64,000 nt of DNA. It comes from Gracilaria domingensis (Eukaryota > Rhodophyta > Florideophyceae > Gracilariales > Gracilariaceae). Shown here piece after piece: positions 31,268 to 41,738 of this stretch. A model generated the notes under the pieces. That model had not been told where the DNA came from and did not search any database. It worked only from the letters and a program-made list of their open reading frames with translations. The stretch is taken from positions 1 through 64,000 of the forward strand of contig VCMS01000084.1 of assembly GCA_022539475.1 (NCBI GenBank), in the 5' to 3' direction. Both the position numbers and the translations under genes were made by a program. Positions within the stretch are counted from its first letter, which is position 1. Each line of letters opens with the position of its first letter.

Positions 31268-32110
31268 ACCAGCCAACATAACGAGGAACCGTATGTCGAC
31301 ATCACTACCTACTATGAATATGGTGAGCAGACTAGGGTATTTGGTGGAAGCCGATGTTCAGCGTGCAACTTAAGATACACAAAGCATTGAGATTGTAGAT
31401 ATAAACCCCCGAACCCAAGCGCTCGAAAAGCAACTCGGTTCGGGCAGACCACTTCCCCCCTCGACGACCCCCCCATTCTTGCCTCTCTCACCTTGCTTCC
31501 TCCCTTTCCGTCGTCACCAACCTTCTTTCCTTTGGCAATCCCACCTTCCCTCAGCGCAGTCTGCGCTTCCCTGCCACGAACCTTTCCCCCTACATTTCCG
31601 TATTCCCGGCGGCCCGGTCTCCCGCCGCTCCCTACCCAGTCGCCTCGTACTGCACTCCATTGGGCTCGTCCGCACATTGCGATCATACCTACATCCCCGT
31701 TCCCTCGGACGGACATGGGCAGTGGTACGCATTGCACGGGTTCCCTTCCTGTCGTCACCTCGCCTGGTTACTAGGTTTATGGTGGTATCGACGACAGGAT
31801 CGAACGCCTTAGCCCTGCCCATTCTACTGTTCCGCCGACAGCCTTGGCGTTTTGATCTGTTGGCGCTGCATTCTGTCGTTGTGTTGGCATTCGGCATCGA
31901 ACGCCGAACCACACTCTCGTTTAATTACTCTCCCCGTTTCCTGTTAGCGGAGAGTTTCTACTATCTTGGGGTTATCTTGTCTGCTCCTGCAGGCATCTGA
32001 GCTACGTTAACTTGTCGCCCCTTTTGGGCTGGTACTCTCGAGCATTTATTGTGTCGCTCTCCTTGGGTTTGTCACCACCCGCGATGTTTCCCCCAAAAAT
32101 GGCGTTAACA
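31268..32110 (+). repeat. Harbinger-like element, 5' non-coding module (copy A)
   Basis: About 800 bp of pyrimidine-rich sequence matches the minus strand of 53640-54390. Shared parts include CCCCTCGACGACCCC, the segment around 31480-31900, and CGCCCCTTTTGGGCTGGTACTCTC ahead of an AAAATGGCGT start context (32094). The match on the left stops exactly at the gypsy-1 LTR. It is probably the leader and promoter of the transposase gene that follows. Confidence 0.65.
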
Positions 32111-32112
32111 CT

Positions 32113-33199
32113 ATGCAACCAATCACCCCCGAACATGTTTGGGAAAGCATAAATCTGCTTGCTGCTCAACGTCTAGAGCGGAGGCCAATTTGCAACAAGT
32201 TTGGAATAAAAACGTTGTACAACACTTTGACGAAGAAAACGATTCAGACGGCATCATCTACGATTCGTTTAATTTTCAGAATAGCTCGCAATCAATTCTG
32301 TTGACGACAAATTTTTCAACTATTGAGTTTTTCAAGCTCTGGGATGTAATCATTCGTCTTGAGAAAAAAGCCTGAAATTCTGGACGCGGACGTCGCTTTA
32401 CATTTTCCGAGAAAGATATTTTCATATGACTTTAACAACTATTAAACATGGCGGAAAATGGGACGATCTTGGACAAATGTTCGGTATCACCGGATCTACT
32501 TCTCAAAAGGTTATAATTAAATTTAAAACAGCTGTAGCCAAAGATATGTTTCATGAGTACGTCACGCTAAATAATGGTCGTTGGACAATGAAAAAAATTT
32601 TAAAGCATGATTTAGGCTTTAAAAGGTTTCTATTTTGTCGTTACGCAACTGATGTCATGTTTCAGCAAGCCTTTTGCCCATTTGGTAGTTTCGATGAAGG
32701 AAAAAAATACTACAGTGGGGATCATAAATTACATGGCTACAAATCGGAAGTTTCTGTTTTGTCAAATGGTTTAGCAATTTTAGTTTTGCCGCATGCTTCG
32801 AGTGCTATTTCCGGCATTGATATTTGCAAAATAGTATAGACGATCACAAGACAAGATTTAAGATGCGAAACAATGAGGGTTTAAATTTTATGATCAATAC
32901 GCGAGATCTAATTTCTAGGTACAAAAATTCGTGGGGTGTTTTATGGGACAAAGAGTACTGAAGCGCAGCCGAAGCAGTGCGTGACATTCATTTGAAGAAG
33001 AAACCGCAACGTGGACACTTAATCTTTGAAGAAGAAGAACGAAACTCTAAGGTGTCATCTCATCGTGTTTTGGTTGAAAATTATTTTGGCCGATTGACTC
33101 AGCTTTGGAACGTTCTAGGTTCAAAATATTGTTGGAATGAAGCCGTATATGACTACATATTTATATTTTGTGCTGTTTTAACAAATGCGCATATAATGG
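32113..33199 (+). pseudogene. Harbinger-type DDE transposase, 5' part
   Basis: Pieces in shifting frames show a PIF/Harbinger (DDE_4-like) transposase. ITGSTSQKVIIKF (helix-turn-helix-like) is at about 32486. RYATDVMFQQAFCPFG is at 32640-32687 and YYSGDHKLHGYKSEVSVLSNGLAI is at 32708-32780. The block LVENYFGRLTQLWNVLGSKY is at about 33070-33130 and holds the family's last catalytic Glu. The DNA-cutting enzyme would act in the nucleus. TGA stops at 32373 and 32957 and frameshifts near 32840 make it a pseudogene. The sequence stops at 33199 because a copia element is inserted, and it continues at 38149. Confidence 0.75.
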
Positions 33200-33526
33200 T
33201 GTGGAGAAACTGAAACGTCTGTGAAGCACAAGTTGCTCAAGGACGTTGCAGTCTAGCTACACTGCAACGTCCGCATGGAGCAACATGGTGCAAGACGTTG
33301 TGCTGCACACTGTGCAGTGATGAGCAGCGACAAGTCAGCAGAGCGTTCCAAACGGACTGCTCTCTAAATTGTTAGAGAGAAAGCACCGAAAATACAAACA
33401 TTCGTTGTAGTCTGTGACTTAGTTGCTGGAAGCTAGCGATAGATAAGAAGGTAGCTCGAGAAGTAAAACTGCGGATCGAGGAGTCGATCTAACCTTTGTG
33501 AGACCCACGGTTCTACCTTTTCTACA
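33200..33526 (+). repeat. copia 5' LTR
   Basis: It starts TGTGGAGAAACTGAAACG and ends CCTTTTCTACA. It carries a perfect 12-bp hairpin GGACGTTGCAGT/ACTGCAACGTCC (33241-33252 / 33261-33272) and a smaller CTCTAA/TTAGAG stem near 33361-33378. Confidence 0.9.
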
Positions 33527-33540
33527 GGTTATCGGGCCTA
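33527..33540 (+). other. Possible copia primer-binding site
   Basis: GGTTATCGGGCCTA directly follows the LTR. It resembles the complement of the anticodon arm of initiator tRNA-Met (GGTTATGGGCCC), the half-tRNA primer used by Drosophila copia-type elements, and not a tRNA 3' end starting TGG. The match is imperfect. Confidence 0.35.
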
Positions 33541-33606
33541 CTGCGAACTATTGTCGTGCTTGCGTTCTTTCTCTTTCGTCTTTCTCATCGCTTTGACTGC
33601 TGTGGT

Positions 33607-36600
33607 ATGGATGACACTTTCGTTGACGTTGCAAAGCTGCGGATTCCGCTGCTTAAGGCGGATAACTACTTCATGTGGTCGCACAAAATGGAGCTTGTTT
33701 TGCGCTCCAAAGGTGTTTGGACTCTGGTGACTGGCGCTGAGCGCAAATCGGAGGACACAGAAGCCTCTGAGAAATTCGAGAAGAAAAAGGATATCGCTTT
33801 GACCTGCATCCTACTCTCGGTGCACGAGTCTTGTGTGGCATCGGTGATGACTATTCGTGACTCATCCGAGATATGGAAGACACTGAAATCAAATTTTGAA
33901 ATGGTGTCGCAGGCGAGCATCGATGCGCTACTGGAACAGTATCAGGATATGAAGATGACTACTGATGAACGTGTGTTAGACTACGTCAACCTTCTGGCGG
34001 TCATCGAGATGAAGCTTAACAGTATCGGACACACCCTGTCTGATGCCGAAAAGCTCAGAGCCATCCTGAAAGGGCTCACCAAGGACTATGATGTGACAGC
34101 TGAGGTCATAAATCAGACTGGAACTACTCTGAACGACGCCGTGCCCCGTTTGATCGCCCGTGAGGGGCAGTTGTTGAAGGACACTAGGTTCTCTGGCTCC
34201 ACTTCAGGACATGTGAGAGCACTGCAGGCGCGTACGAAGAAGACTTGTGAAGATCGGAAGTGTTTCTTTTGTAACAAGAAAGGTCACATCAAGAAGAATT
34301 GCTGGGACAACCCTCGCAGTAAAAGCTACAAGGGCAAGAAGAACCGATCAGGAGAGAAGGAATCGGATTCCGGCAGTGGCAATGAGGGTATGGCTGGCAT
34401 TGTTGCTGGTCTGGCTGTCATTGACTTCGAGGACGAAGAGGCTCATTCGATGGAAATCATCGATATTTCGCAGGATACATCAGGCGATGAAGACATTGTC
34501 CTCAAAGAGACAGGATACATCGCGAACCACAAGGTCAGAGAAGGACAGGATACATCTTGGTACTTAGACTCCGGTGCATCAAAGCACATGACGAACAACC
34601 AGAACTACTTCGTCCATGGTGTGAACGCCTCTCATAAGAAGAATGTGTCTGTTGGAGATGGAACTAAGCTGCCGGTGTGTGGACAGGGTAGAGTTGAGTG
34701 CTGGATATATGATTCAGAGGGACAAAAGACGAAGATAAGTCTGCATGACGTACTCTACGTCCCTCAAATCATGTGCAACCTACTTTCGGTCAGCGCCATA
34801 CGTCGCAGAGGATACATGACGGTGTTCATGTCTCATGATGACGGGTCAGGAATGACAGCAATCATTCACCAGCAGACCATGACGGTTCTTATAACTGGGA
34901 GAGAACTTGACGAAGGACTTTATGAGATCAAACTTGCGCCCGCAGATTACCACAATACGAGCTTATTGCTTGCTCGAGAGGGAGACTCCTTCACCCTCAT
35001 GTGGCATAATCGTCTCGGCCACGCAAGCTTAGACTACATTCGGAAGACTCTACTGCTGATCACTGGAGTAAGAAGAGAAATCATGTGCGATTTCGGACAC
35101 TGCGAACCATGCGCGTTGGGAAAAGCGCAGCGAGCCCCCAGAACGTCCAAGGCTGCCTCCCATGGGCATGTTGAAGTCCTGGACCTCGTTCACTCTGATG
35201 TGATGGGACCAATGAAGGTCGAGAGTCTGTCGAAGTCGAAGTATGTCGTCACTACCTACGACGACAAGAGTTGTGTGTCGGCGGTACGGTTCATGAGGAA
35301 CCGCAGTCAAGTCGAAGTGTGTGTGAAGGACATGGTTTCTTTACTAGAGAACCAATCTGGAAGTACCCTCAAGCGTTTCCGTTTTGATAACGCGAAGGAG
35401 TATTTGTCTAACGCATTGACAACTTGGTTCAAAGGGAAGGGAGTGGCATTGGAGCCAGCCCCAGCTTACAGTCCGGAATCAAACGGGAAGGCGGAACGCT
35501 TGAACCGTACATTGAACGACAAGGCACGGACGATGCTCCGCATGATAGAGGGTACACCACACAGCCAACAACTTTGGCCGGAAGCGGTCAACACCGCGAA
35601 CTATCTGCGGAACCGAACCTTCGTTCGTAGGGAAGGAGAACCTGACATGACACCCCTGGATGCTTTTACTGGTAAGAAGCCGGACCTATCGCACTTACGA
35701 ACCTTCGGTGCACAGTGCTACGTACACATTCCGAAGGAACGTCGTCAACGAAGTGCGAAATACGAGAAGCGTGCTATCAAGGGTATCCTTGTAGGATATG
35801 AGAGGGGAAAGTGCTACAGACTTTACATCCCTAACGAGAACAGAGTGATTGTCTCTCAGGATGTGACATTCAACGAGAAGGTAACTGGATGGACGGCTGC
35901 GTCTGACTCTGGATCAGCGGCTGGACGCGAGAATGTCGACCTCAGTGAGGTCGAGCACTGCGAAGAGCATCATGAAGCGAAGATGGAAGTGAAGCATGAA
36001 GACATGGCTGGAATGGAATCGATGAAGGAAGAAGATCAGAAGATGGAAGACTTGGCGGATAATGAAGGTAACGAAAAAGAAGAGGTTGTGAATACTCAAG
36101 GAAAGTTCTTCTATGACCCAGAGCTTGTGACTCACTACCCAGATGAGCCAAGAAGGTCCACTCGTTCCCGCCAACCACCCACTCGATACACACCAGACGC
36201 GACCATGGCATTACTCACTACAAGTGCCCTGGGAAACCCTGTGGATGACAGTCCACTAACTTTCAATGAAGCTCTGCAGGGAAACGATGCCGAGGACTGG
36301 AGAACAGCTATGCGTGAGGAGATGGATCATATGGAACAGAGATCTGTATGGGAATTAGTCCCGCCTCCAGCGAACTGTCGACCCATCACTAACAGGTGGA
36401 TCTTTCTGAAGAAACGTGACGAAACAGGCCAGATAGAGCGATACCGTGCACGATTGGTAGCTCGAGGCTTCTCACAGCGTCCTGGTCTGGACTATGAGGA
36501 ACTATTCTCCCCTGTTGTGAAGTATAGTACAGTAAGAGCCGTACTATCGCACATGGTGGCCCATGACCTTGATGCTATTCAGTTTGACGGGAGGACAGCG

Positions 36601-37821
36601 TTCCTGTATGGTGATCTCTCTGAGGACCTCTACATGAAACAACCCGAAGGTTTCGTAAATGAAGAATGTAGAGATCACGTGTACAAGCTGAAGAAAGCTA
36701 TCTATGGCCTAAAGCAGGCATCACGCGCATGGCGGAGTAAGTTCAAGGCTATCATGAAGAAGATTGGCTGCACCGTGTCTGAGAATGATCCTGGTCTCTT
36801 TCTCTACGACAGTGGTGGTGAAGGACGTGTGAGTATACTAGTGTACGTGGATGACGGTATCATCGTCGGCAAAGGCAAACACATCTTTCTGGAGTTTGTG
36901 AAGAAGCTACAGGCTCATGTTGATCTAAGAGTCTATGAACAACCACGGAAGTTCCTTGGCATGATCATCGAACGCAGTGCCGACAGGAAGACACTCAGTG
37001 TACACAACCGAACGATGATAGAGCGTCTGGCTGCCCAGTTTAATGTACAAGGAGTTGTGAGAGTGAACGTTCCTTTGCAGAACACAACACTGACAAAGGC
37101 ATCAGATATCCTTGATGATGTCGCCAATCTCCCTTACAAAGTTCTGGTAGGATCTTTGTTACATCTGGCTAACACTGTGCGTCCCGACATTGCCTTCACG
37201 GTGTCATATCTCTCTCGATTCATGCAGCAGTACACGCGCGAGCACTGGAATGCGGCCAAGAATGTTCTGAAGTACCTTAGCACTACCAAAGACGCTAAGA
37301 TTGTGTATCGTGCTGATGACACTGTTGGACTTGAAGGAACTTCGGACGCGGACTTTGCTGGGGATAGAGAGGACAGAAAGTCCACAAGTGGTTATCTCTT
37401 TACGTATGCTGGAGGACCTATTTCGTGGAGAAGGAAGAAGCAGACTGTGGTAGCTCAGTCTACCCTTGAAGCGGAATATGTAGCAATTTCTTTCGCCGTT
37501 CGAGAGGGAATATGGCTACGTAGATTGTTTAACGAACTGCTTGGACACGACACGCAGAGGTGTGTTGACATTTTTGGAGACAATCAAGGTATGATTCTAC
37601 TGTGTCATGATGAAGTTATGAACGAGAAAACAAAGCACATAGAGGTGAAGTATCATCTTTTGCGAGACTCAGTGGAGCGTGGACTTGTCAGAATCGGATA
37701 CAGGAAAAGCAGTGGACTTGCTGCAGATTTGTTTACAAAGCGTCACAACGCTAGGACTCATAGACGCCTATGTGAACTGTTTGGCATGATGATGGTGCGA
37801 TTGGAACGAGAGGGAGTATGA
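33607..37821 (+). CDS. gag-pol: copia gag-pol polyprotein, 1404 aa
   Basis: The start chosen is ATG 33607 (MDDTFVDVAKLRIPLL); the frame is open upstream but without ATG. Gag occupies about residues 1-215, followed by the zinc knuckle CFFCNKKGHIKKNC at 219-232. The protease site DSGAS starts at D321. The integrase zinc region starts at H467 (HNRLGH...CEPC) and the DDE core has HSDVMG (D531), FDNAKEY and SPESNGKAERLNRT. After an acidic linker the RT has ARLVARGF, KAIYGLKQASRAW and YVDD at 1080-1083. RNase H has TSDADFAGD, TLEAEYVA and DNQGM. All catalytic motifs seen are canonical, so the element may be active. The TGA stop (37819-37821) lies inside the first bases of the 3' LTR. Confidence 0.9.
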   Translation: MDDTFVDVAKLRIPLLKADNYFMWSHKMELVLRSKGVWTLVTGAERKSEDTEASEKFEKKKDIALTCILLSVHESCVASVMTIRDSSEIWKTLKSNFEMVSQASIDALLEQYQDMKMTTDERVLDYVNLLAVIEMKLNSIGHTLSDAEKLRAILKGLTKDYDVTAEVINQTGTTLNDAVPRLIAREGQLLKDTRFSGSTSGHVRALQARTKKTCEDRKCFFCNKKGHIKKNCWDNPRSKSYKGKKNRSGEKESDSGSGNEGMAGIVAGLAVIDFEDEEAHSMEIIDISQDTSGDEDIVLKETGYIANHKVREGQDTSWYLDSGASKHMTNNQNYFVHGVNASHKKNVSVGDGTKLPVCGQGRVECWIYDSEGQKTKISLHDVLYVPQIMCNLLSVSAIRRRGYMTVFMSHDDGSGMTAIIHQQTMTVLITGRELDEGLYEIKLAPADYHNTSLLLAREGDSFTLMWHNRLGHASLDYIRKTLLLITGVRREIMCDFGHCEPCALGKAQRAPRTSKAASHGHVEVLDLVHSDVMGPMKVESLSKSKYVVTTYDDKSCVSAVRFMRNRSQVEVCVKDMVSLLENQSGSTLKRFRFDNAKEYLSNALTTWFKGKGVALEPAPAYSPESNGKAERLNRTLNDKARTMLRMIEGTPHSQQLWPEAVNTANYLRNRTFVRREGEPDMTPLDAFTGKKPDLSHLRTFGAQCYVHIPKERRQRSAKYEKRAIKGILVGYERGKCYRLYIPNENRVIVSQDVTFNEKVTGWTAASDSGSAAGRENVDLSEVEHCEEHHEAKMEVKHEDMAGMESMKEEDQKMEDLADNEGNEKEEVVNTQGKFFYDPELVTHYPDEPRRSTRSRQPPTRYTPDATMALLTTSALGNPVDDSPLTFNEALQGNDAEDWRTAMREEMDHMEQRSVWELVPPPANCRPITNRWIFLKKRDETGQIERYRARLVARGFSQRPGLDYEELFSPVVKYSTVRAVLSHMVAHDLDAIQFDGRTAFLYGDLSEDLYMKQPEGFVNEECRDHVYKLKKAIYGLKQASRAWRSKFKAIMKKIGCTVSENDPGLFLYDSGGEGRVSILVYVDDGIIVGKGKHIFLEFVKKLQAHVDLRVYEQPRKFLGMIIERSADRKTLSVHNRTMIERLAAQFNVQGVVRVNVPLQNTTLTKASDILDDVANLPYKVLVGSLLHLANTVRPDIAFTVSYLSRFMQQYTREHWNAAKNVLKYLSTTKDAKIVYRADDTVGLEGTSDADFAGDREDRKSTSGYLFTYAGGPISWRRKKQTVVAQSTLEAEYVAISFAVREGIWLRRLFNELLGHDTQRCVDIFGDNQGMILLCHDEVMNEKTKHIEVKYHLLRDSVERGLVRIGYRKSSGLAADLFTKRHNARTHRRLCELFGMMMVRLEREGV

Positions 37822-38143
37822 AGAAACTGAAACGTCTGTGAAGCACAAGTTGCTCAAGGACGTTGCAGTCTAGCTACACTGCAACGTCCGCATGGAGCAA
37901 CATGGTGCAAAAAGTTGTGCTGCACACTGTGCAGTGATGAGCAGCGACAAGTCAGCAGAGCGTTCCAAACGGACTGCTCTCTAAATTGTTAGAGAGAAAG
38001 CACCGAAAATACAAACTTTCGTTGTAGTCTGTGACTTAGTTGCTGGAAGCTAGCGATAGATAAGAAGGTAGCTCGAGAAGTAAAACTGTGGATCGAGGAG
38101 TCGATCTATTCTTTGTGAGACCCACGGTTCTACCTTTTCTACA
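37817..38143 (+). repeat. copia 3' LTR
   Basis: It matches the 5' LTR over 327 bp, starting TATGAAGAAACTG (two changes from TGTGGAGAAACTG) and ending CCTTTTCTACA. The 12-bp hairpin is conserved at 37858-37889. It contains the stop codon of the polyprotein. Confidence 0.9.
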
Positions 38144-38148
38144 AATGG

Positions 38149-38342
38149 AAAATCTGCTCAGAGCCGCTGACGGAGAATTCTATAATAGATTTTGAAACCG
38201 GCTAATGTCTTTTGGTGAAGAATCTATGACGAAGCGGAAACTTTCTCAAAAGAAGTATCGCGCAAAACGGCAGAGGAAAATGGATGCGCATTTTAGGGCC
38301 TTCAGGTCCGATGATGAAAACATCGAACCGGGAAATATTTAA
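38149..38342 (+). pseudogene. Harbinger-type transposase, 3' part displaced by the copia insertion
   Basis: The frame that ends at the left target site (TNAHIM) resumes at once right of the copia element with ENLLRAADGEFYNRF. After one TGA (38192) it continues in the same frame with NRLMSFGEESMTKRKLSQKK, a typical basic C-terminus of this family, to TAA 38340. The continuity shows that the copia element lies inside the transposase gene. Confidence 0.75.
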
Positions 38343-38728
38343 TGATTTGCGCAATATCTAAGTATTTCGAAGATTTCAAAGTCTTTTGGTGAAGTAAACG
38401 TTAATTTCTTTGTTTCATAATGTGTGCTCTTCTACAAGCTGTTTTTTCTTTACTGTGTTACTGCGCATTGAGCAGTAATAAGTTCTTTTTCTTTTATTCG
38501 CGCAAACACCCACTATTAGTAGGGAAGATCAAATGTAGAAACCTGTCACAAACGTACTCGCCTTTCTATGCATCAAAGCACAAGATCTTGCAAGCTACTT
38601 GTACTTCAAAAAGTGGCTCTTGAGCGGCTCGGTTTGGGCAGTCGTCTACGAGCAAACCTGCATGCTCCTCCGTCTACTTATGAAGGGAGAATCACGATAT
38701 CTATGTTGATCGCCGCCGTCTATTGTAG
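38343..38728. other. Gene-free stretch
   Basis: AT-rich sequence without a supported gene. It probably holds the 3' end of the Harbinger-like element and the downstream region of the lactonase-like gene. Confidence 0.5.
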
Positions 38729-40051
38729 TTAAAAGGCAACGATTCCGGCTGGATCTGTATCAGGAACATTCATAGGGTTCTGTATTTCAGTGAGACTTCC
38801 ACCCTCTCCGATTTCGAAAACCCCAACAGATCCCACAAACAGTTGATATAAGAATTTTCCATCATCTGATATCCATAGATCAGTTGGAAATGCTCCCGTC
38901 GCACCAACTTCTTCCTCAAGAGTAGAAATGCCTGCGTCAAATGAGAATACAGAAGTCGAGTTCGAGGGGCTATTCGCCACCCAAAAGTTACTCAAATCGT
39001 TGGAAAACTCAATCCAACAACTGTCCATTTGACCTGAAGTAATTGATGATCCGACTGGAAGGTCTAGTTGCACTGGGAACAGTTTGCTTTCTTCATCAAG
39101 TGCCCACGTTGAGACTGAAGAGGCTTGGTCGAGAGGATCCATTCCATCGGGACCAGCAAAACTGCGTACTTCCGGCACTACTACGTATTGCACACCCGTA
39201 GACACCGACACCACGACTTCCAAACCAATCGCACCAGGAAGATTGCGACCTTCTGTGTTTCCTAATTCCGTTGACGTTGCAGTGGACACTGGGGTGGGGC
39301 TTAGAATGCCGATTGGATCGACGCTGAAGACCAGGATTTCTTCAACTCCACCAGTTTCGATGGCAGTAGCGCTGCAGAGCAAGCAAGTTACAACCAAAGA
39401 ACGACGATCAGGAGAGAATTGGATGGCTGAAGGACGGAAATCAAGCAGCCGGCCACTGCCAGCAAGTGGAACAAGCCTCCCAGAAGGTAACAAACGAAAT
39501 CCTGAGAGAACACCCTTCTGAGAGAAGACGTCATCAAATTCGCCGTCCGCGTCGATGCTGGCAACGTAGACTACATCATCAGAGACTGCAATGCTGACTG
39601 GCCCAAATCCGGCCACAGTTCTCACATTCACAAGAAGGAGAGAAAAGTCGGGGAGTACCCTGAAGACTGAAACAGAGCTGCTTCCCGCATTGACAGCCAA
39701 TACAAACTTCTTATCAGATGTGATAAATAGGGGAAAGGCAGAGAAAAGCGGGTCGAAAGGTGAAGTGAGACTGAGAACGGCGCCTTTTCCCCCGGTCTTG
39801 AGGGCCGGCTCCAGTAACTTAATGGTGCCGTCCGGTCGACGTGCGTAGACCACGATTGTGTTCTCAGTAACATTATTGGACATGGCATATACACCGCCCA
39901 CGAATTCGTCAGAGCTTGGAGGTATGACGAAATCATCTATCACGAGGTCGAAACCGTCTGCCTCGAGCGTGAAAATCAACGGGGATGCGTCTGAAAGCAC
40001 CCAGGTGGTTAGCAAAGCGGTGATGAGCAAAGGGATGTGAGCCATGGCCAT
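38729..40051 (-). CDS. Secreted lactonase-type seven-bladed beta-propeller protein, 440 aa
   Basis: The N-terminus MAMAHIPLLITALLTTWVLSDA is a clear signal peptide. The mature part shows repeated propeller-blade patterns: GGVYAMSNNVTENTIVVYARRPDGTI, FPLFITSDKKFVLAVNAGSSSVSVFRV, GPVSIAVSDDVVYVAS, FRPSAIQFSPDRRSLVVTC, WVANSPSNSTSVFSFD and LWISDDGKFLYQLFVGSVGVFEI. This is the layout of the 6-phosphogluconolactonase / carboxymuconate cyclase-like family. With a signal peptide the protein is probably extracellular and its substrate is unknown. Two in-frame ATGs (40051 and 40045) are equally possible. The frame ends with TAA. A TATA-like box lies about 110 nt upstream. The gene is single-exon and looks intact, a host-type gene between transposon remains. 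Confidence 0.75.
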   Translation of the reverse strand: MAMAHIPLLITALLTTWVLSDASPLIFTLEADGFDLVIDDFVIPPSSDEFVGGVYAMSNNVTENTIVVYARRPDGTIKLLEPALKTGGKGAVLSLTSPFDPLFSAFPLFITSDKKFVLAVNAGSSSVSVFRVLPDFSLLLVNVRTVAGFGPVSIAVSDDVVYVASIDADGEFDDVFSQKGVLSGFRLLPSGRLVPLAGSGRLLDFRPSAIQFSPDRRSLVVTCLLCSATAIETGGVEEILVFSVDPIGILSPTPVSTATSTELGNTEGRNLPGAIGLEVVVSVSTGVQYVVVPEVRSFAGPDGMDPLDQASSVSTWALDEESKLFPVQLDLPVGSSITSGQMDSCWIEFSNDLSNFWVANSPSNSTSVFSFDAGISTLEEEVGATGAFPTDLWISDDGKFLYQLFVGSVGVFEIGEGGSLTEIQNPMNVPDTDPAGIVAF

Positions 40052-40160
40052 GGTATGTTGGTGCTCGAGGTGATGCTCGGATGCTACGGGCGACGGCTGC
40101 TGAGGTTCAAGGTCAAGTTGAACGCCAATGGTGAGCGCATAGATGAGCTCGGGAGCATGA

Positions 40161-40168
40161 TTTATAGG
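40161..40168 (-). promoter_or_regulatory. TATA-like box of the propeller gene
   Basis: The minus strand reads CTATAAAT about 110 nt before ATG 40051. The call is by consensus and position only. Confidence 0.4.
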
Positions 40169-41738
40169 AATACAGGGTTACTCTAGGTTGGAGACTGAAA
40201 AGCGGTCAAGAGTATCGACCAAGGGTAAGTAATCTCCTGAACTCTAGATGGAATACGTCTTTAATCCTTATTAAGGCTACGAAAAGTGTGAGCACGTCTC
40301 GTCACTGGGATGAATTTGTGGCAACAGTACGGCTCTTTTCCAGTTTGCGCTTGGTGTTCACCATGAACCGAAGAGAACGGAGTATGTACGAACCCATACC
40401 ATATGCGAGATTTGCATCAGATGTCAGTTAGTTTCTATCAACGACAGAGAAAATCATATCGAAAACCGCCGCTTAGTCGTCTACTTGACCTTTGTAGCAA
40501 TAGCGGCAATTATTCTATAATGGGCTTGTTCAATATCGTTGCTCTATTTCTCTCATTTGACCTATTGGGGGAGTTTTCTCCTGGCCTGTAACAAAGGACA
40601 GTAAGGCCATATAGGAATCAGGTTTATTCGAGTTCAAGCAGCTCCAAAGAGACCTTATTATGACGACAGAAGACTAAGAGACCAGCGGTTTTGAGAAGCT
40701 CGCTTCTTGCAGGACGAGAATTGCCAAGCTCCATTGAAAGTTGCCACTATTTTATAAGTAGGTTAGCTTCATATAGTGTAGGGCCTACCCTTGGTAGGCT
40801 AGGGCAGTGAGACGCAATCGATGCGCCATCTAATACACAAAGAACGCCCCAGGGATATCGGCCTCTACCGGCTTCGGCGGCTTTCATGAACCGACCGCCT
40901 GTACGTGTACAATGACAAATGTCAGAAAAACCTATACCCTGTATCCAAAAATCAATCTGGGGGGAGCCGGAAATGGCACGTGTCCTTGGTCCAGCTGTAA
41001 TTTTGCACAGCAAGATAAAAATTTGGCAATATTTGACGAGCCTTACGTATGTCATCTGCATGTATGCTACAGTCAGCGAAGTTTGAATAGCAAAAAGCAC
41101 ATAGAGGACGATAACTCTGTGCCTGTGACTTTTTGAAAGGTTGAGCGTTAACACAATCTTAAAACATTCGAAAACGCGCTCAGAGTGTCGTAAACACTTG
41201 CATGGCGCAAAAAACGCCAGCAAAATTACAACGGATACAAACCTCTCTCTACAATATTTCCGCAAAATATTTTAGTAGTATAGGACATGCAAAGTGTGTC
41301 ATAGGTTCGAGAAATGTTTTGATATCGAATGTTCGAGGCGCCTATCATCCTTACAGTGGGCTCCAGAGCTGACAGAAGAGTTGAACGAGCCCGGAGCAGT
41401 AAACAAGAGTCAGGTTTCTCCCTCTTCCACACCGCACACACCTCCCCCCGTCGCGCCCGCACCGTGTACGCGTGCCCCCTGCGCGAGCTGCGCGCGCGGC
41501 GCGTGCCGCGGCGGCGGCAGCGGCTCCGGTCGCCGTGTAGGGTTTGGTGGTCTGCGCGCTGAATGGCGCGTATGCATTGTTGGCGGACACTCGTTTTGGA
41601 GGCTGTGCTGGCGAAAGCCGTGGGGGAGCCAGCCGGTCTTTGTCAGCCCGTTTCACGTTGCAGCGCGCGCTACAGGGAGCTTGACGATGCGCTGCACGTG
41701 TGGTGGCGCAAACCGCTGCCGTCGCAGTTTTTACTGCC
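40169..41738. other. Gene-free stretch with a short GC-rich block
   Basis: No supported gene. The segment 41440-41540 is extremely CG-rich (repeated GCGCG) and abuts the 3' end of the next gene. Open frames across it on both strands are composition effects. Confidence 0.5.

Larger units (their letters stand above)
33200..38143 (+). mobile_element. Ty1/copia retrotransposon, apparently intact
   Basis: Two 327-bp LTRs (33200-33526 and 37817-38143) flank one uninterrupted gag-pol frame. The target duplication AATGG is present at 33195-33199 and 38144-38148. The LTRs differ at about eight positions by eye, including two at the 5' end of the right copy, so the insertion is relatively young. The order protease, integrase, RT, RNase H is that of the copia superfamily. 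Confidence 0.9.

Noticed and set aside
31479-32000. 173-codon frame repeated at 53727-54173
   Set aside because: The similarity is nucleotide-level repeat homology with frequent indels; codon positions show no protein conservation.
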